From: Thinopyrum elongatum
Lineage: Eukaryota > Streptophyta > Magnoliopsida > Poales > Poaceae
Direction of reading: 5' to 3'
Length of the DNA: 64,000 bases
NCBI GenBank assembly: GCA_011799875.1
Contig: CM022302.1
Location: forward strand, 99,651,494 to 99,715,493
The translations under genes and the position numbers were made by a program. Shown here piece after piece: positions 32,190 through 44,072 of the stretch (position 1 is its first letter; every line of letters begins with the position of its first letter). The notes beneath the pieces are model-generated. The model was given only the letters and a program-made list of their open reading frames with translations, made no database searches and was not told where the DNA came from.

Positions 32190-35100
32190 AAACCTTATTT
32201 TAGGCACTTTTCGACTCATGGCTTCGCCGCTACTCTGAAACCAGAAAAGTTTATCGGGACGCATTTTAAGCGTTGGCAGATGAGGACTACCTTGTGGCTC
32301 ACAACAATGAACGTGTTTTGGGTTGGTGGTGGGTCTCCCACGGTAAGGATTGCTCCTGAACAGGAGAATGCGTTCACGGAGGCAACCACCATCTTTGTGG
32401 GAGCCATTCTTACTGTGATTGGAGACAAGCTAGTCGACGCGTCTCTCCATATGCGTGTTGCCAAGAATTTGTGGGATATGCTCGAAGCTAAGTTCGGCGC
32501 AACCGATGCTGGAAGCGAGTTGTATGCTATGTAGCAGTTCCATGATTACAAAATGGTTGATAACCGTTCTGTATTGGACCAGGCCCATGAGATACAATGC
32601 ATCGCTAAGGAGCTAGAGCTCCTGAAGTGTGAGTTATCAGACAAGTTTGTCGTGGGTTGCATTATTGCAAAACTCCTTCCTGGATGGAGGAACTTTGCTA
32701 CTTCTCTCAAGCACTTGAGATGTGAATTCTCTGTTGAGGATGTCATCGGTCATCTAAGTGTTGAGCAGAACTCGAGAGAAAAGGACTCACACATGAAAGG
32801 GGTAGAGGGTTCTTCTAGCGCTAATATGGTGCAGAAGAATTCCCACAAGTTCAAGGGAAAGAACTCTGTCCAGTAGAATACTACCTTTAAGAAGAAGGGT
32901 AAGAAGGAAGAAAAAAAGAGAGATGGCTGCTTTACTTGTGGTTCAGAGGAACACTGGGCAAACATGTGCCCAAACAAGTACAAGATGACAGGACAGGACT
33001 CCAAGTCTGTCAATGTCACTCTGAGCAACAATGATGGGGCATCTGGGTATGGTAATCTGTTTACCGTATTTTCAGTTTGTCAGTCCACCGAGTGGTGGGT
33101 TGACATTGGGGCCAATATTCATGTGTGTGTTGATGTGTCTTTGTTTTTTTCTTACCAGGTCGCACGAGATTGTTCCGTCCTAATGGGGAATGGCCCGCAT
33201 GCTTCTGTTCATGCTGTTGGCACGGTAGATCTGAAGTTTACTTCGGGAAAGATCGTGCAACTGAAGAATGTGCAGCATGTCCCCGTCATCAAGAAGAATC
33301 TCTTTAGTGGCTCCCTTCTATGTAAAGAAGGGTTTAAGTTAGTATTTGAGTCCAACAAAGTAGTCGTATCTCGATATGGACTATTTATTGGAAAAGGATA
33401 TGATTGTGGTGGTTTGTTCCGCCTTTCCCTAGAGGATTTCTGTAATAAAGCCGTGAACCAAATTCATTCTGATCTGAATGAATCTGAGGTTTGGTATTCA
33501 CGTCTTTGTCAAATAAATTTTGATTGTATGACACGGCTGGCTAAAATGGATTTAATCCCAAGTTTCACCTTAGCCAAAGGCTCTAAGTGCCATGCGTGTG
33601 TGCAAGCAAAGCAACCTCGTAAGCCTCACAAGCCTGCGAAGGAGAGACACCTGGCACCATTTGAGCTATACATTCAGATCTCTGTGAGATGAATGGTGTG
33701 TGGACTAAAGGTGGAAAGAAATACTTCATGAGTCTGATTGATGATTCCACTAGATTATGTTATGTGTATTTGTTAAATACAAAGGATGAGGTTGTACACT
33801 ACTTTAAATCTATAAGGCTGAAGTTGAGAACCAAGTTGAGAAGAAAATAAAACGAGTCCGGTCTGATTGTGGTGGAGAGTAATTTTTTAATGAGTTCGAT
33901 TTATTCTGTGTGGAACATGGTATTATTCATGAGAGGACGCCTCCCTATTCTCCCCAGTCAAACGGGGTTGCCGAATGGAAAAACCGTACTCTAACAGATT
34001 TGGTTAACGCCATGTTAGATACATCGGGTTTATCCAAGGCATGGTGGGGGGAGGCTGTATTGACATCATGTCATGTCCTGAATAAAGTTCCCACAAAGGA
34101 TATTGAGACTACTCCCTATGAGCAATGGGAAAAGAAAAGAACTACACTCTCTTACTTGCACACTTGGGGCTGTTTGTCGAAAGTCAATGTGCCGATCCCC
34201 AAAAAGCGCAAGCTTAGACCAAAGACCGTGGACTGCGTTAATTTGGGATACGCTAAAAATAGCGTTGGCTATAGATTTCTAGTAGTGAAATCTGAGGTAC
34301 CTGACCAGAATGTCGGTACAATTATAGAGTCTAAGGATGCTACATTCTTTGAGGATATTTTCCCCATGAGAGATATGCAAAGCACTTCTAGACTGGAATC
34401 TGATGAGACTCCTGAACCTGCCATTCCGATGGAATACTATGAACACAAAAGTGATGAAAGCTCCATGGAGGATAATGAGGAAGCTCCTGTTAGGAGCAAG
34501 AGACAAAGGACTGCAAAGTATTTTGGTGATGATTTCCTCGTGTACCTCATGGATGATGACACTCCCAGTTCCATTTAAGAAGCCTATGCATCTCCGGATG
34601 CTGACTACTAGAAGGATGCGGTCCGTAGCGAGATGGATTCCATCTTGGCTAACAGGACATGGGAGATTACTGATCGTCCTTATGGTTGCCAACAATTAGG
34701 ATGTAAGTGGGTGTTCAAGAGGAAGCTTAGGCCCGATGGTACCGTTGAGAAGTACAAGGCTAGGCTTGTGGCCAAGGGTTATATCTAGAAAGAAGAAGAG
34801 GATTTCTTTGATGCTTACTCACCTGTGGCTAGACTAACAACCATTCGAGTGTTACTCGCATTGGCTGCCTCGCATGGTCTTCTCGTTCATCAGATGGACG
34901 TTAAGACGGCTTTCCTTAACGGAGAGCTAGATGAGGAAATTTACATGCAACAACCAGATGGCTTTGTAATAAATGGTCAGGAAAGAAAGGTGTGCAAGCT
35001 AGTGAAATCTCTGTATGGCCTGAAACAAGCGCCTAAGCAATGGCATGAGAAGTTTAATACAACTTTGACATCTGCTAGCTTTGTTGTTAATGAAGCTGAC

Positions 35101-36104
35101 AAATGTGTATACTATCGCTATGGTGGGGGCGAAGGAGTTATACTGTGTCTGTATGTCGATGACATACTGATATTTGGGACCCACCTCAAAGTCATTGAGG
35201 AGGTCAAGGCTTTTGTATCTCATAACTTTGAGATGAAACACCTGGGCGTGGCTGATGTTATCTTGAACATCAAGCTACCGAGAGATACTGAGGGTGGAAT
35301 TACACTTTTGCAATCCCACTATGTTGAGAAGATTTTGAGCCGTTTTGGATATTCGGACTGCAAACCTTCTGCAACACCATATGATCCTAGCGTGCGGATT
35401 TGAAAGTTCGAAGGCACGGTGGTAGATCAATTGAGATATTCTCAAGTGGTTGGTTCACTCATGTACCTAGCTTGTGCTACTCGACCTGACATCTCATTTG
35501 CTGTGTGCAAACTGAGCCGGTTTGTTTCCAATCCGGGAGATGTGCATTGGCATGCCGTTGAGCGAGCGATGCGCTATTTGCAAGGTACTGTGAACTACAT
35601 GATTCACTATTCTGGGTACCCGACGGTACTTGAGGGGTATAGTGATTCTAATTGGATATCTGATGCTGATGAAATGAAGCCACAAGTGGATATGTTTTCA
35701 CACTTGGTGATGGTGCTGTTTCCTGGAAGTCTTGCAGGCAGACGATCTTAACGAGATCGACTATGGAAGCATAACTCACAACATTAGACACATCATGCGT
35801 CGAAGCAGAATTGCTTCGAGAGCTTTTGATGGATTTGCTAGTGGTTGATAAACAAGTCCCGACTGTCCTCATGAACTATGACAATCAAACTGTGATTGCC
35901 AAGGCTAAGAGTTCAAAGGACAATATGAAATCCACAAAGCACATAAGAAGAAGATTGAAATCTGTCAGAATATCAAGAAACTCCGGAGTGATAGCATTGG
36001 ATTATATCCAGACTGCTAAAAATCTGGCAGACCCTTTTACGAAAGGGCTATCATGGATTGTGATAGAAAATGCATCGAGGGAGATGGGTATGAGACCCAC
36101 GTAA
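32190..36104 (+). pseudogene. Copia gag-pol polyprotein, broken
   Basis: Domains in Copia order: gag (LKPEKFIGTHFKRWQ, about 32240), CCHC zinc knuckle CFTCGSEEHWANMC (about 32930), aspartic protease WWVDIGANIHVC (about 33093), GAG-pre-integrase zinc region (WYSRLCQINFDCM; CHACVQAKQPRKP, to about 33625), integrase core (about 33690-34060), reverse transcriptase with KTAFLNGELDEEIYM (about 34905) and the catalytic YVDD (35151-35163), then RNase H (GSLMYLACATRPDISFA to the C-terminal ADPFTKGL, about 36030). In-frame stops at 32534, 32874, 34578, about 34785 and 35401, and a frameshift near 33665, make it non-functional. It would have encoded replication proteins of a retrotransposon. Confidence 0.85.
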
Positions 36105-36642
36105 GTTGCCATGGGGGTAACCCAACCTATGTGATCGGAGACCCATGAATTAGGACCTGGGAAAACAATCCATCGGTCAACTGAGGAGAGTATCCTTTAT
36201 TAACCCACTCCGTTGGAGATGCATAATACTCCCAATTCTATAAGGAAGACTGACTTTTGTCTTAATGTGTTACAAAGCTTATGTAAGCAAGATGCTAACC
36301 TACAGAGCATTCTTTGGAGGAACACACCTATGTGAGCCCGACTGCTGGTCACAGTCTATGAGATTGGGTGATCTCTAGGAAGCTCATGAGAAGGTATGGA
36401 GTATGACTAATAAGCTCCACCCGTGGGGTTTAGCCTTCGGCAGCCACGTATCAGCTGACAATAGGCGAAACTTCTACACGACAAACTGACAGTTCAAGTC
36501 ATAGTCCATTGTTTAGTTGTGAAGAAGTCTAATCCTATTGCTCTAGGTGGAAGTTTAACTTAATAGTCTCCACTGAAAATTCTGTTATATCAATGTTTGG
36601 AATAGTTGACAAACTTATGTGCCTCGAGATCTGGTGGGGGAT

Positions 36643-37661
36643 TGATGGATTATGGATGGGCTTACGCCCATATAAGACAATAATCCCTGGTTAATCTCTA
36701 AGGCCATGAATGTGTAAGGAAAGTGGTGGGAAGTGTTGGAAGTTTAGTACCATACTGCTACAGTAAGAAGAGTGAGACCTCTTTATAAGGGCTGCTCTAC
36801 CACTTGCTATTGGGAGCTTGGGAATAGGAGTTGTACACGCGTGCTCCTCCTCCTCCACCTCCCGCCTCGCCTCGCCATGCCTCGCCTCGTCACGATGCGC
36901 GTGCGCCGCCGGTTGCGGGAATGAGCCGAGCCGAAGCTTATTTTTGCCGGTCAGGAATGGTTAATTAATCTCAGATTAATTAATGAGTCGCTTACTGAAG
37001 TGCCATTGTCCGAGACGTTGGACCGTGGGCTGTTCGCAGACTCGGCCGTGGGCCTGAGCCCAGGCCCATCTACCCGATGTCCTATATAAGAAGGCGCTGG
37101 CCAGTGGAGTGAACCCTAACTCAGTTCACTCACTCCCTCTCGCACAACCCTAGCCGTCATCTACTAGTCCTCTCACTGTGCTGCTTCCGGCGATCCCATC
37201 CCGACGACCGCGTGCACGGTTGGTCGGGAGAGCAGGTGCCTCCGGAACCCTGTCGTTCGAGATCCTGCCCGGGAGAACGGCAATAAGGTTTTTGGGGAGC
37301 GTCTCGACGCGACTGCTCTCGATCCGTCCCCGTCCCCGTCTCCGTCTGCGTCTGCTTCCACTACTTCCCCTGCATCGACTCCATGGCTAACGACGAAGCC
37401 GCCAAGAAGAAGGCCTCAGCCGATGCCGAGGCTGCCGCTGCCGCCTCCGCGTTGGCCTGGCCAACCGGAGGGTATGACTCGTTCATCCCCTATTTGCTCG
37501 TACATGTGCTGGCCGTATATATGATGTTCATAGATGTTTCGGTTCTATGTACTGTACGTGCTCACATGCTTAGGTTTTGGTATGAGATGCACACCGTATT
37601 TGCCATGCTTATCATTTACTTGTGGATTAGATTAGTCGGAAAAGTGCTAATATTTCCAACA
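36643..37661 (+). repeat. Copia 3' LTR (1019 bp)
   Basis: Complete TG...CA LTR. Two TATA-like boxes are visible, TTTATAAGGG (about 36782) and CCTATATAAGAAGG (about 37080), plus a CCCGTCCCCGTCTCCGTCTG microsatellite near 37327. Confidence 0.85.
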
Positions 37662-38940
37662 AATTAAGGGTGTACGTATTAGCCTGGTATATCTTGTATA
37701 ACCTCTAAAAAGCTTATCTCTGCTAACACACATCTTCCTTGACATACTATCTTCTGTACTTTTTATCTACTTTCTTGTTCGATTCCTTGGACACCATGTC
37801 GATCTGTTTGCATGCACATGTTTTCCAAGCCAAAGGAGCAGCCGCGTGCAACCGCAACAGACAGATCATGTGAAGGCATGGTTGGACACCATAGTCACCT
37901 GAAACTTGGAAAGTTTGTCTGGGTTTCTTCTTTAGGTCTCGACCGTGTGTTGCTAACTTCTGATTGAAGATAGGGAAGATAAGCTGGCAAATATAGATGG
38001 TAGCTTGGTGCCTTTGTGTTTGTGGGTGAAGGCAAAACCAGTAGCCACCTTGTTTCAATGATCCTAATAGTAGTTATCATGTGGTGTATGTTGATTCTTT
38101 CCTTATTTTGCCGGTTACCATCAAACAACTCAGTATTAATTGGAGCTAAGGTTTGGGTGAAAAAAAGAGGAAGACTGCTTTTTTTTGAGAAATGGAGAGG
38201 AAGACTACTAACCTATAGCTTGTTCGTCGCAAAAAGAAAAGAAAAGAAAAAAAACTACAGCTTCTTCCTCGAGTATCTGCTGGCAAATCCCTGGAAGGCA
38301 TCTCCGGCTAGAAACTCTAAATGTTGGAATTTACTTTAGTATTTTATTCCGAATGAGTGTGATTTTCTATCATGGTAATCTTTGCGGTTACTATTATTCC
38401 CATACTTAACCGAAATCTACCATACTCTTAGGAGGGAATGCAATAGAATAATCATTGTACCACATGTAATTGGACTCCACCATCTTTTTTTCATAAAGGC
38501 AGTTTCATACATGTGTGCTCTCTCAAAAAGCATCTTGTATTGGTTTAATATTAATTCTTCTATGGACCAGGAAGTCAGTAAAAGTTAATTTCATAAATAT
38601 TTTCAAGCGTTCAAAACTAGACGCCCTCCCCCGGTAAAATAATAATAATATCAAAACTAGATAGTTCATGTTATAATTTTCAGAATGTTACGGGCTGAAG
38701 ACTAAACGTACTTTGCTGAGAAATATAGACAGTGCTTAATCCACAGTTTTGAGACATACAACTAGATTGCAAGTTAAAACCCCTATTTGATCTTGCATCT
38801 TGACTGCTAAGATGCAGTGCCTTTTGCTTGATCTATACCAACACATGCTCCACCCAACTCCTCTCCAACGTATGGTATAGTTGATCAAGTAGAGGAACTG
38901 TTATTATGGTATTCATCGACTAAAGATTCTTTATCGGAGA
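37662..38940. other. no recognisable feature
   Basis: AT-rich sequence. The longest frame (37747-38058, minus) starts at no convincing context and shows no domain. A small A-rich tract lies at 38236-38255. Confidence 0.35.
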
Positions 38941-39329
38941 ACACTAAAGCATCTCTAGAGGATGCCCTAAAATTAATCCCTCAAACCTTCTCCCTATCCC
39001 AAAAAGTCAATTTTTTGAGCGATTAAACTTTTGCTTGGCTAGTAGATGCCCTAAAACTTAATCCCCTAAATGTTTTCGCTTTCCAATTCTTTCAAAACTT
39101 TGGTAAAAAGAATGAAACAAAATCCGCACATTTCAAAGCAAACATAAATAATTCAAATGCACCATATCATAATTAAACTAGGGCATAAATATGTTCATCC
39201 GATCCATCAAACATAACCATAGTTTCTGCCAAAAGCACCGAATGAGCAAGTTCATTCCAAAAAACTACCAACACATGGTGGACCTAAAGTTATCGTACCA
39301 TCGCGGTCGGCACCACCATCGCAGCCACC
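38940..39329 (-). mobile_element. left end of a PIF/Harbinger-like host element
   Basis: AGCATCTCTAGAGGATGCCCTAAA at about 38950 resembles a GAGCATCTCCA-type terminus, and a second TAGTAGATGCCCTAAAACTT block follows at about 39040. The sequence up to 39329 continues, once the CACTA element is removed, directly into 61372 onward, where ORF1-like coding remains (see 61372-61983). Confidence 0.4.
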
Positions 39330-39545
39330 CACTAGTAGAAAAAGGCCCATTTGTCCCGGTTCCAGAGGCCCATTTGTCCCGGTTCTGGAACCGGGACTAA
39401 AGCCCAACACCTTTAGTCCCGGTTCGCTTACGAACCGGGACAGATGTGGCTCCACGTGGCCACTACGGCGAGCCCAGGCAGGAGGGCCTTTAGTCCCGGT
39501 TAGTAACACCAACCGGGACGAAAGAGCATCCACGCGTCAGCAGCT
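39330..39545. repeat. left CACTA terminus and subterminal motifs
   Basis: The terminal repeat is followed by alternating TTGTCCCGGTTC, AACCGGGACTAAA and TTTAGTCCCGGTT motifs, which form small hairpins pair by pair. This is the 3' end relative to the element's genes. Confidence 0.85.
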
Positions 39546-41887
39546 CAGGAGCTGGGGTTATTGTTTTTTTTAAAGAGGGGGGGGGGTTGGGGGTTTTGTA
39601 GGGTTAATTTAGGGGTTTCATATATTGTGTTAGCTAGCTAATAGAGAGAAGTGTCCTCTCTTATCTCCGTGCTTGGTTGACGCTACGTACTATACGTATA
39701 GAGAGGACTCGACACGCTAGCTAGTAAGCAAATGAAGGAAACCATTAAGTACACAAGATCGTCTTGAACATATACAGAGAGAAGTGATCGACCTCCTCCT
39801 TCTCCGAGAGATTGGTCGAACAACATGTTTTCGTATATCTATCCGACGCTACTAGCTACATATATACAATATAAGATCTCTTACAATCCCTAACATCTGA
39901 TGTCAAGTTCCACATGGTATTCTCCGGCTGGATTGATGACGTGGTCAAGAAAGAATCCCGCCAATTCCTCTTGAATTGCTTTTATGCGATCTTGTGGTAG
40001 GAGTTCATCCCGCATCTGCCAAATCTAATTTGAAGAAGGGGGTCAATACATATATATGAATGAAAGTCAACACAAATGATGGTAATAAAATAAAATTGTG
40101 AATATTATTGCTTACGCACTTCATATTGTTTTTCAGAGTAGCCCCGCTTAGAGGTCGTCGCGTTGTAGATGTACTCGCAAACGTAGTATCCACAAAAATT
40201 ATTCCTGCCTTCCTGCCACAACCACTTTACGAGAAATAGAGGTCAATCAAGCTGATAATCAAGCATTATAAATGGTATTGATGAAACTAGCTGGAATCAA
40301 TGGGAGATGCGCGGAACTAGCTAGTAGTACATACTTTCGGGTGTGTAAATCGCAGGTCCCCCGGCAGTCCCGGAGCTTCTGCGGTGAACACTTTCCAAAC
40401 CCTGCGAGACAAAGAAAATAATTACTTGATATCAGGAAATGAACAAAGTTGCCGATATGGTGCGATAATGATCGATTGAACTTACTTCTGGAGCATTTCG
40501 GTCATGGCCGCATACTCCTTGGGATCTTTTCATCTTGAGTCTAAGACGGTTACTAGTCCCTGCTCAAGCTTAATCTCTAGGAGAATAAAGTGGAAGCTGC
40601 GCACGCATGCATAACTCATCAATTACATTACTATAACCTCGAGTAATAATGGAAACCGAATATGCAGAAGACAGTAACACTCACTTGAAGTTGAAAGGAA
40701 AGAGTATTTTATCTTTGTTTTGATTTTTAAGCAACGATTGTAGCAAGTTGGCCTCGGTTTCTTTTGCATTATATTTAACCGTCCATTCATCTATGAGATT
40801 TGTGTTAATGAACCCAATATCATAGATTTGTGCATTTCTGCATTCGACGATCTCTGCATAATATAGTGAGGTTAATTATATATACATGCAATGAAAGAGC
40901 TGAGCTATATATAGAGACTTAATTACAGAAGTATAGTACTTACAGACAGTAGCAAGTGATGATTATTTTATCGAGGTCCTTTTGATTGAAAAATTGGAAG
41001 AACTCCTCAAATGGAACAGACAACAGATCAATTCCAACGAGGTCGTGCTCCTCTTTAACTCTCAGCGTCAAAATATCCTTCCCAGACTTGCAGGTGTCCA
41101 TGTACCACTTATGGAATCTTCGCATCATCGTTGTTAGAGGAGGATCACCAGGTCTGACGAGAGGCTTCCCGTACCGGTATTTGTGTTCGTCCACCTCCAT
41201 TGTATCAAAATTTGCATCGTCGGGCAGGTAATCACCAGGATTGGTACCGGGCAGCATCCCCGGCAGATTTGCGACGATATCGCTAGACACCTTGAGCGGG
41301 GGGCACGATTGGTTTGCCTATTCGCCGAGCTAGGGAATTTTGTTCCCACTTCTTCGTTCTTGTAACCTTTTGTCACTTGAAGTAGTTCCCGACCGGCGCG
41401 CTCCTTCCACTGCCTTTTTAAAAGCGCGGACATGGTTGTCATCCGGCGGAGGCGGTGGTGGTCGCTTCAGGTTCTTCAAAGTGCGCTTCAATTTCACTGG
41501 ATGTATCTTCTCCTCCGGAGGTGGATTTTTCTTTGCAAAAAAGTCCTTCACTTGGGCTTGAAAGATCTCCGGGTTTTCCTCCACGGTCATCTCGTATGGT
41601 AACTTCTCTAGAGGCTTGAGAGATGGACCGAATATGTATTGCCTCCCGCCTCTGGCTGTACTGCTAGAGGCCGGAGCAGCCGGAGCGGCTGCGGCTGTCT
41701 TCCTTCGTTGCTTACGAGGCGGAGAAGGAGGCGGAGTGCTACGACGCGCCGGAGCAGCCAGAGTGGAGGCGGCTGTCTTCCGCTGTTGTTGACGAGGCGG
41801 AGAAGGAGGCGGGCTGCTCGGATGCGCCGGCGCAGGCGGAGAAGGAGGCGGAGTGCCGCCACGCACCGGAGCAGCCGGAGAACGAGG

Positions 41888-44072
41888 TGTAGGGTAACGC
41901 AGCAGAAAACAAAAATATTCCGACCTACGCACCAGCCCAGGACCACTATGGAGACTGCATACAAGGTTTGATCATTTTCGTTACCGACTCGTAGCGCAGC
42001 GGAAGTAGAGTCGATGACGATTGGCGGTGCAGATCGCCGCAGCTAGGATTTACAACCTCTCAACCGCGAGGATGTATACCCTCGTCTTCCCTTCGGACAG
42101 CCCTCCGGGAGGCAGTCGAACAGTCCCCCGGACGATGTCGCGGACAGCCCTTTGGGAGGACCTCTGAAACTCGAACGGTCACTCGAACAGCCCTTCGGGA
42201 GGACTCACAGAACTCGGACCGTCACTTGGACAGCCCTTCGGGAGGCACTCTCAAACAGCCCCTCGGGCACTAAGATCGAAACTACGACCTCTCTACAGAG
42301 TTGCACACATACGGTGTCAGCTATCCGGCAGGGCTTCGCCGTCCAGAACTAGTTCATGCCGGAACCCAGACAGCCTTTCGGCTCTACGAAACTCTTTTCG
42401 TGGGAGGGAGAGAGAAGCCAGATAACATCTTGGCATGTGTATGAGAGCAAGGGATGGGGAGAATGGCAGCCCCTTCTCCTCCTTTTATAGGCCAAGGCAA
42501 GGGGTGGGGTGGGACGTTGAAATACCAAAATACCCAAGCTTCATGTCACACATGAAAGGGCATAATGGTAACACAAGGGGGGCACCAAGGGGGGCACCAT
42601 GTCATACCAAAATACCCACCCTTGGGCCGGCCCACACCTTGTCTCCCCCATGGGGGGGCCCCCCCAACAAGCCACCAACATGTCTCCATGAAACATGCAT
42701 GCTCCCTAGACAAAAAGCCACCAAACATGCAACCCCCGATTCGTGGGATCTTGTCCCCTCGCGCTGAGACAAGATGTTTTCCGCGAAACTTTTTCTGAAA
42801 AATTCCAGAAGGTCCCAGAACATTTCCGGCACCCTCTAAAATTATTCTGGGCATGATCCGAAACATTTTCGGTGCGGTGGTTTTCATCAGCGGGAAGCAT
42901 TAACAGCGGTTACGGCAGTTTCGCAACATTTCCGGTTTTTCTCTCCGAAAATTCCCAGAAGTTCCCAGACCAATTCTGGCATCCTCTGAAAATTTCCAAG
43001 CGGTGCCGAAACCCTTTTTGACCAAATAATATATTCCGAAACAACTTTTCGGTTTTACCGAAACTCTTTCGGTGTTCTCTCTCTCGGAACTCTTCCGTTG
43101 TCTCCGAAACATTTTCGGTGACTTTCTCTCAGACTCCCTGTCTAGCGTTCAACAGATAGATGACCCTTAAGCGTGTGACCCTATAGGTTCGGTGAAGTAT
43201 AGACATGACCGGAACTCTTTCCGATCAATGATCAACATCGGAGCTGTGGACACCCATATTGACCCCTATACCCACATGAATAAATATTCGAGTGAACCTC
43301 CAGTTGTCGTGTGCTATTCCTGTTGCTTCGCGATACGTTTACAAATACCCGAGGTGAGACATGTTGGCATTCCCGTGGATCAACAACTTGTCCACTATGC
43401 TAGTTACCTCGTTACCGGTATTGTTCTCTTTTCTCGTTACCATGTTCCGGCATCCCCGTGATCAAATCACAAAGTGTCTGGCCAGACGATGATGGATACC
43501 GTAACACCGAGAGGGCCCAGAGATATCTCTCCATCGTCGGAGGAGCAAATCCCAATCTTGAGCTATCAAGTTACTTGACATACTTTCCCATGAACCCGTA
43601 AGCCGCCGTAATAGCCATCCATTTACGGATGACGTTTAACAAACGCCAAAGTTCATGAATCAAGCATGAAGAAACTCGATACTCTCATGGTCTGAGGAAT
43701 CATGCAAACGTTAACTATCTCTGTGTTATTAACCATTAACTCATGACGAATGTATCTCATAGCATAACATCAATTCGGGTCGATTCAACACAAATGTCCT
43801 TCCTGACATTGTGCCCTCAAAGTTGCTGGCATAGACATGCCCATGATTGGGAAAACATAATCATCATGCAACACTTGAGCTAGTCTTAGAGGCACGACTA
43901 GGAATACATTTTACCGTTTATTATACCACACGTGCACATGGGTTTTCCCCAGAGCCTTTATGGATATACGGGCTCGGGAACCATAGCAGTTATAGCATGG
44001 AATATAAACTTAATTATGAACAGGGAGATAATTAATAACATTTATTATTGCCTCTAGGGCATATCTCCTACA
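41888..44072 (-). repeat. 3' LTR of the 9.7-kb Copia element
   Basis: Contains about six GACAGCCCTTCGGGAGG-like units (about 42090-42255) and a cluster of CCGAAA...TTTCGG hairpin motifs (42860-43120). Frames within it are translations of LTR sequence and are not genes. Confidence 0.9.

Larger units (their letters stand above)
31556..37661 (+). mobile_element. decayed Copia retrotransposon
   Basis: The 3' LTR is complete (36643-37661): it follows a purine-rich CTGGTGGGGGAT tract and runs from TGATGGATTATGG to TTTCCAACA. The 5' LTR (31556-32183) lacks its left part, cut at the Gypsy LTR border, and has an internal deletion of roughly 160 bp spanning the CCTATATAAG promoter box that the 3' LTR retains near 37081. 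The usual Met-tRNA primer-binding site is not seen after 32183. AATTA at 37662-37666 would be the right target duplication. Confidence 0.8.

Noticed and set aside
42435..42887. Frames on both strands of about 100 codons, repeated at 49963-50404
   Set aside because: LTR sequence of the 9.7-kb Copia element; present in both LTRs and without domains.
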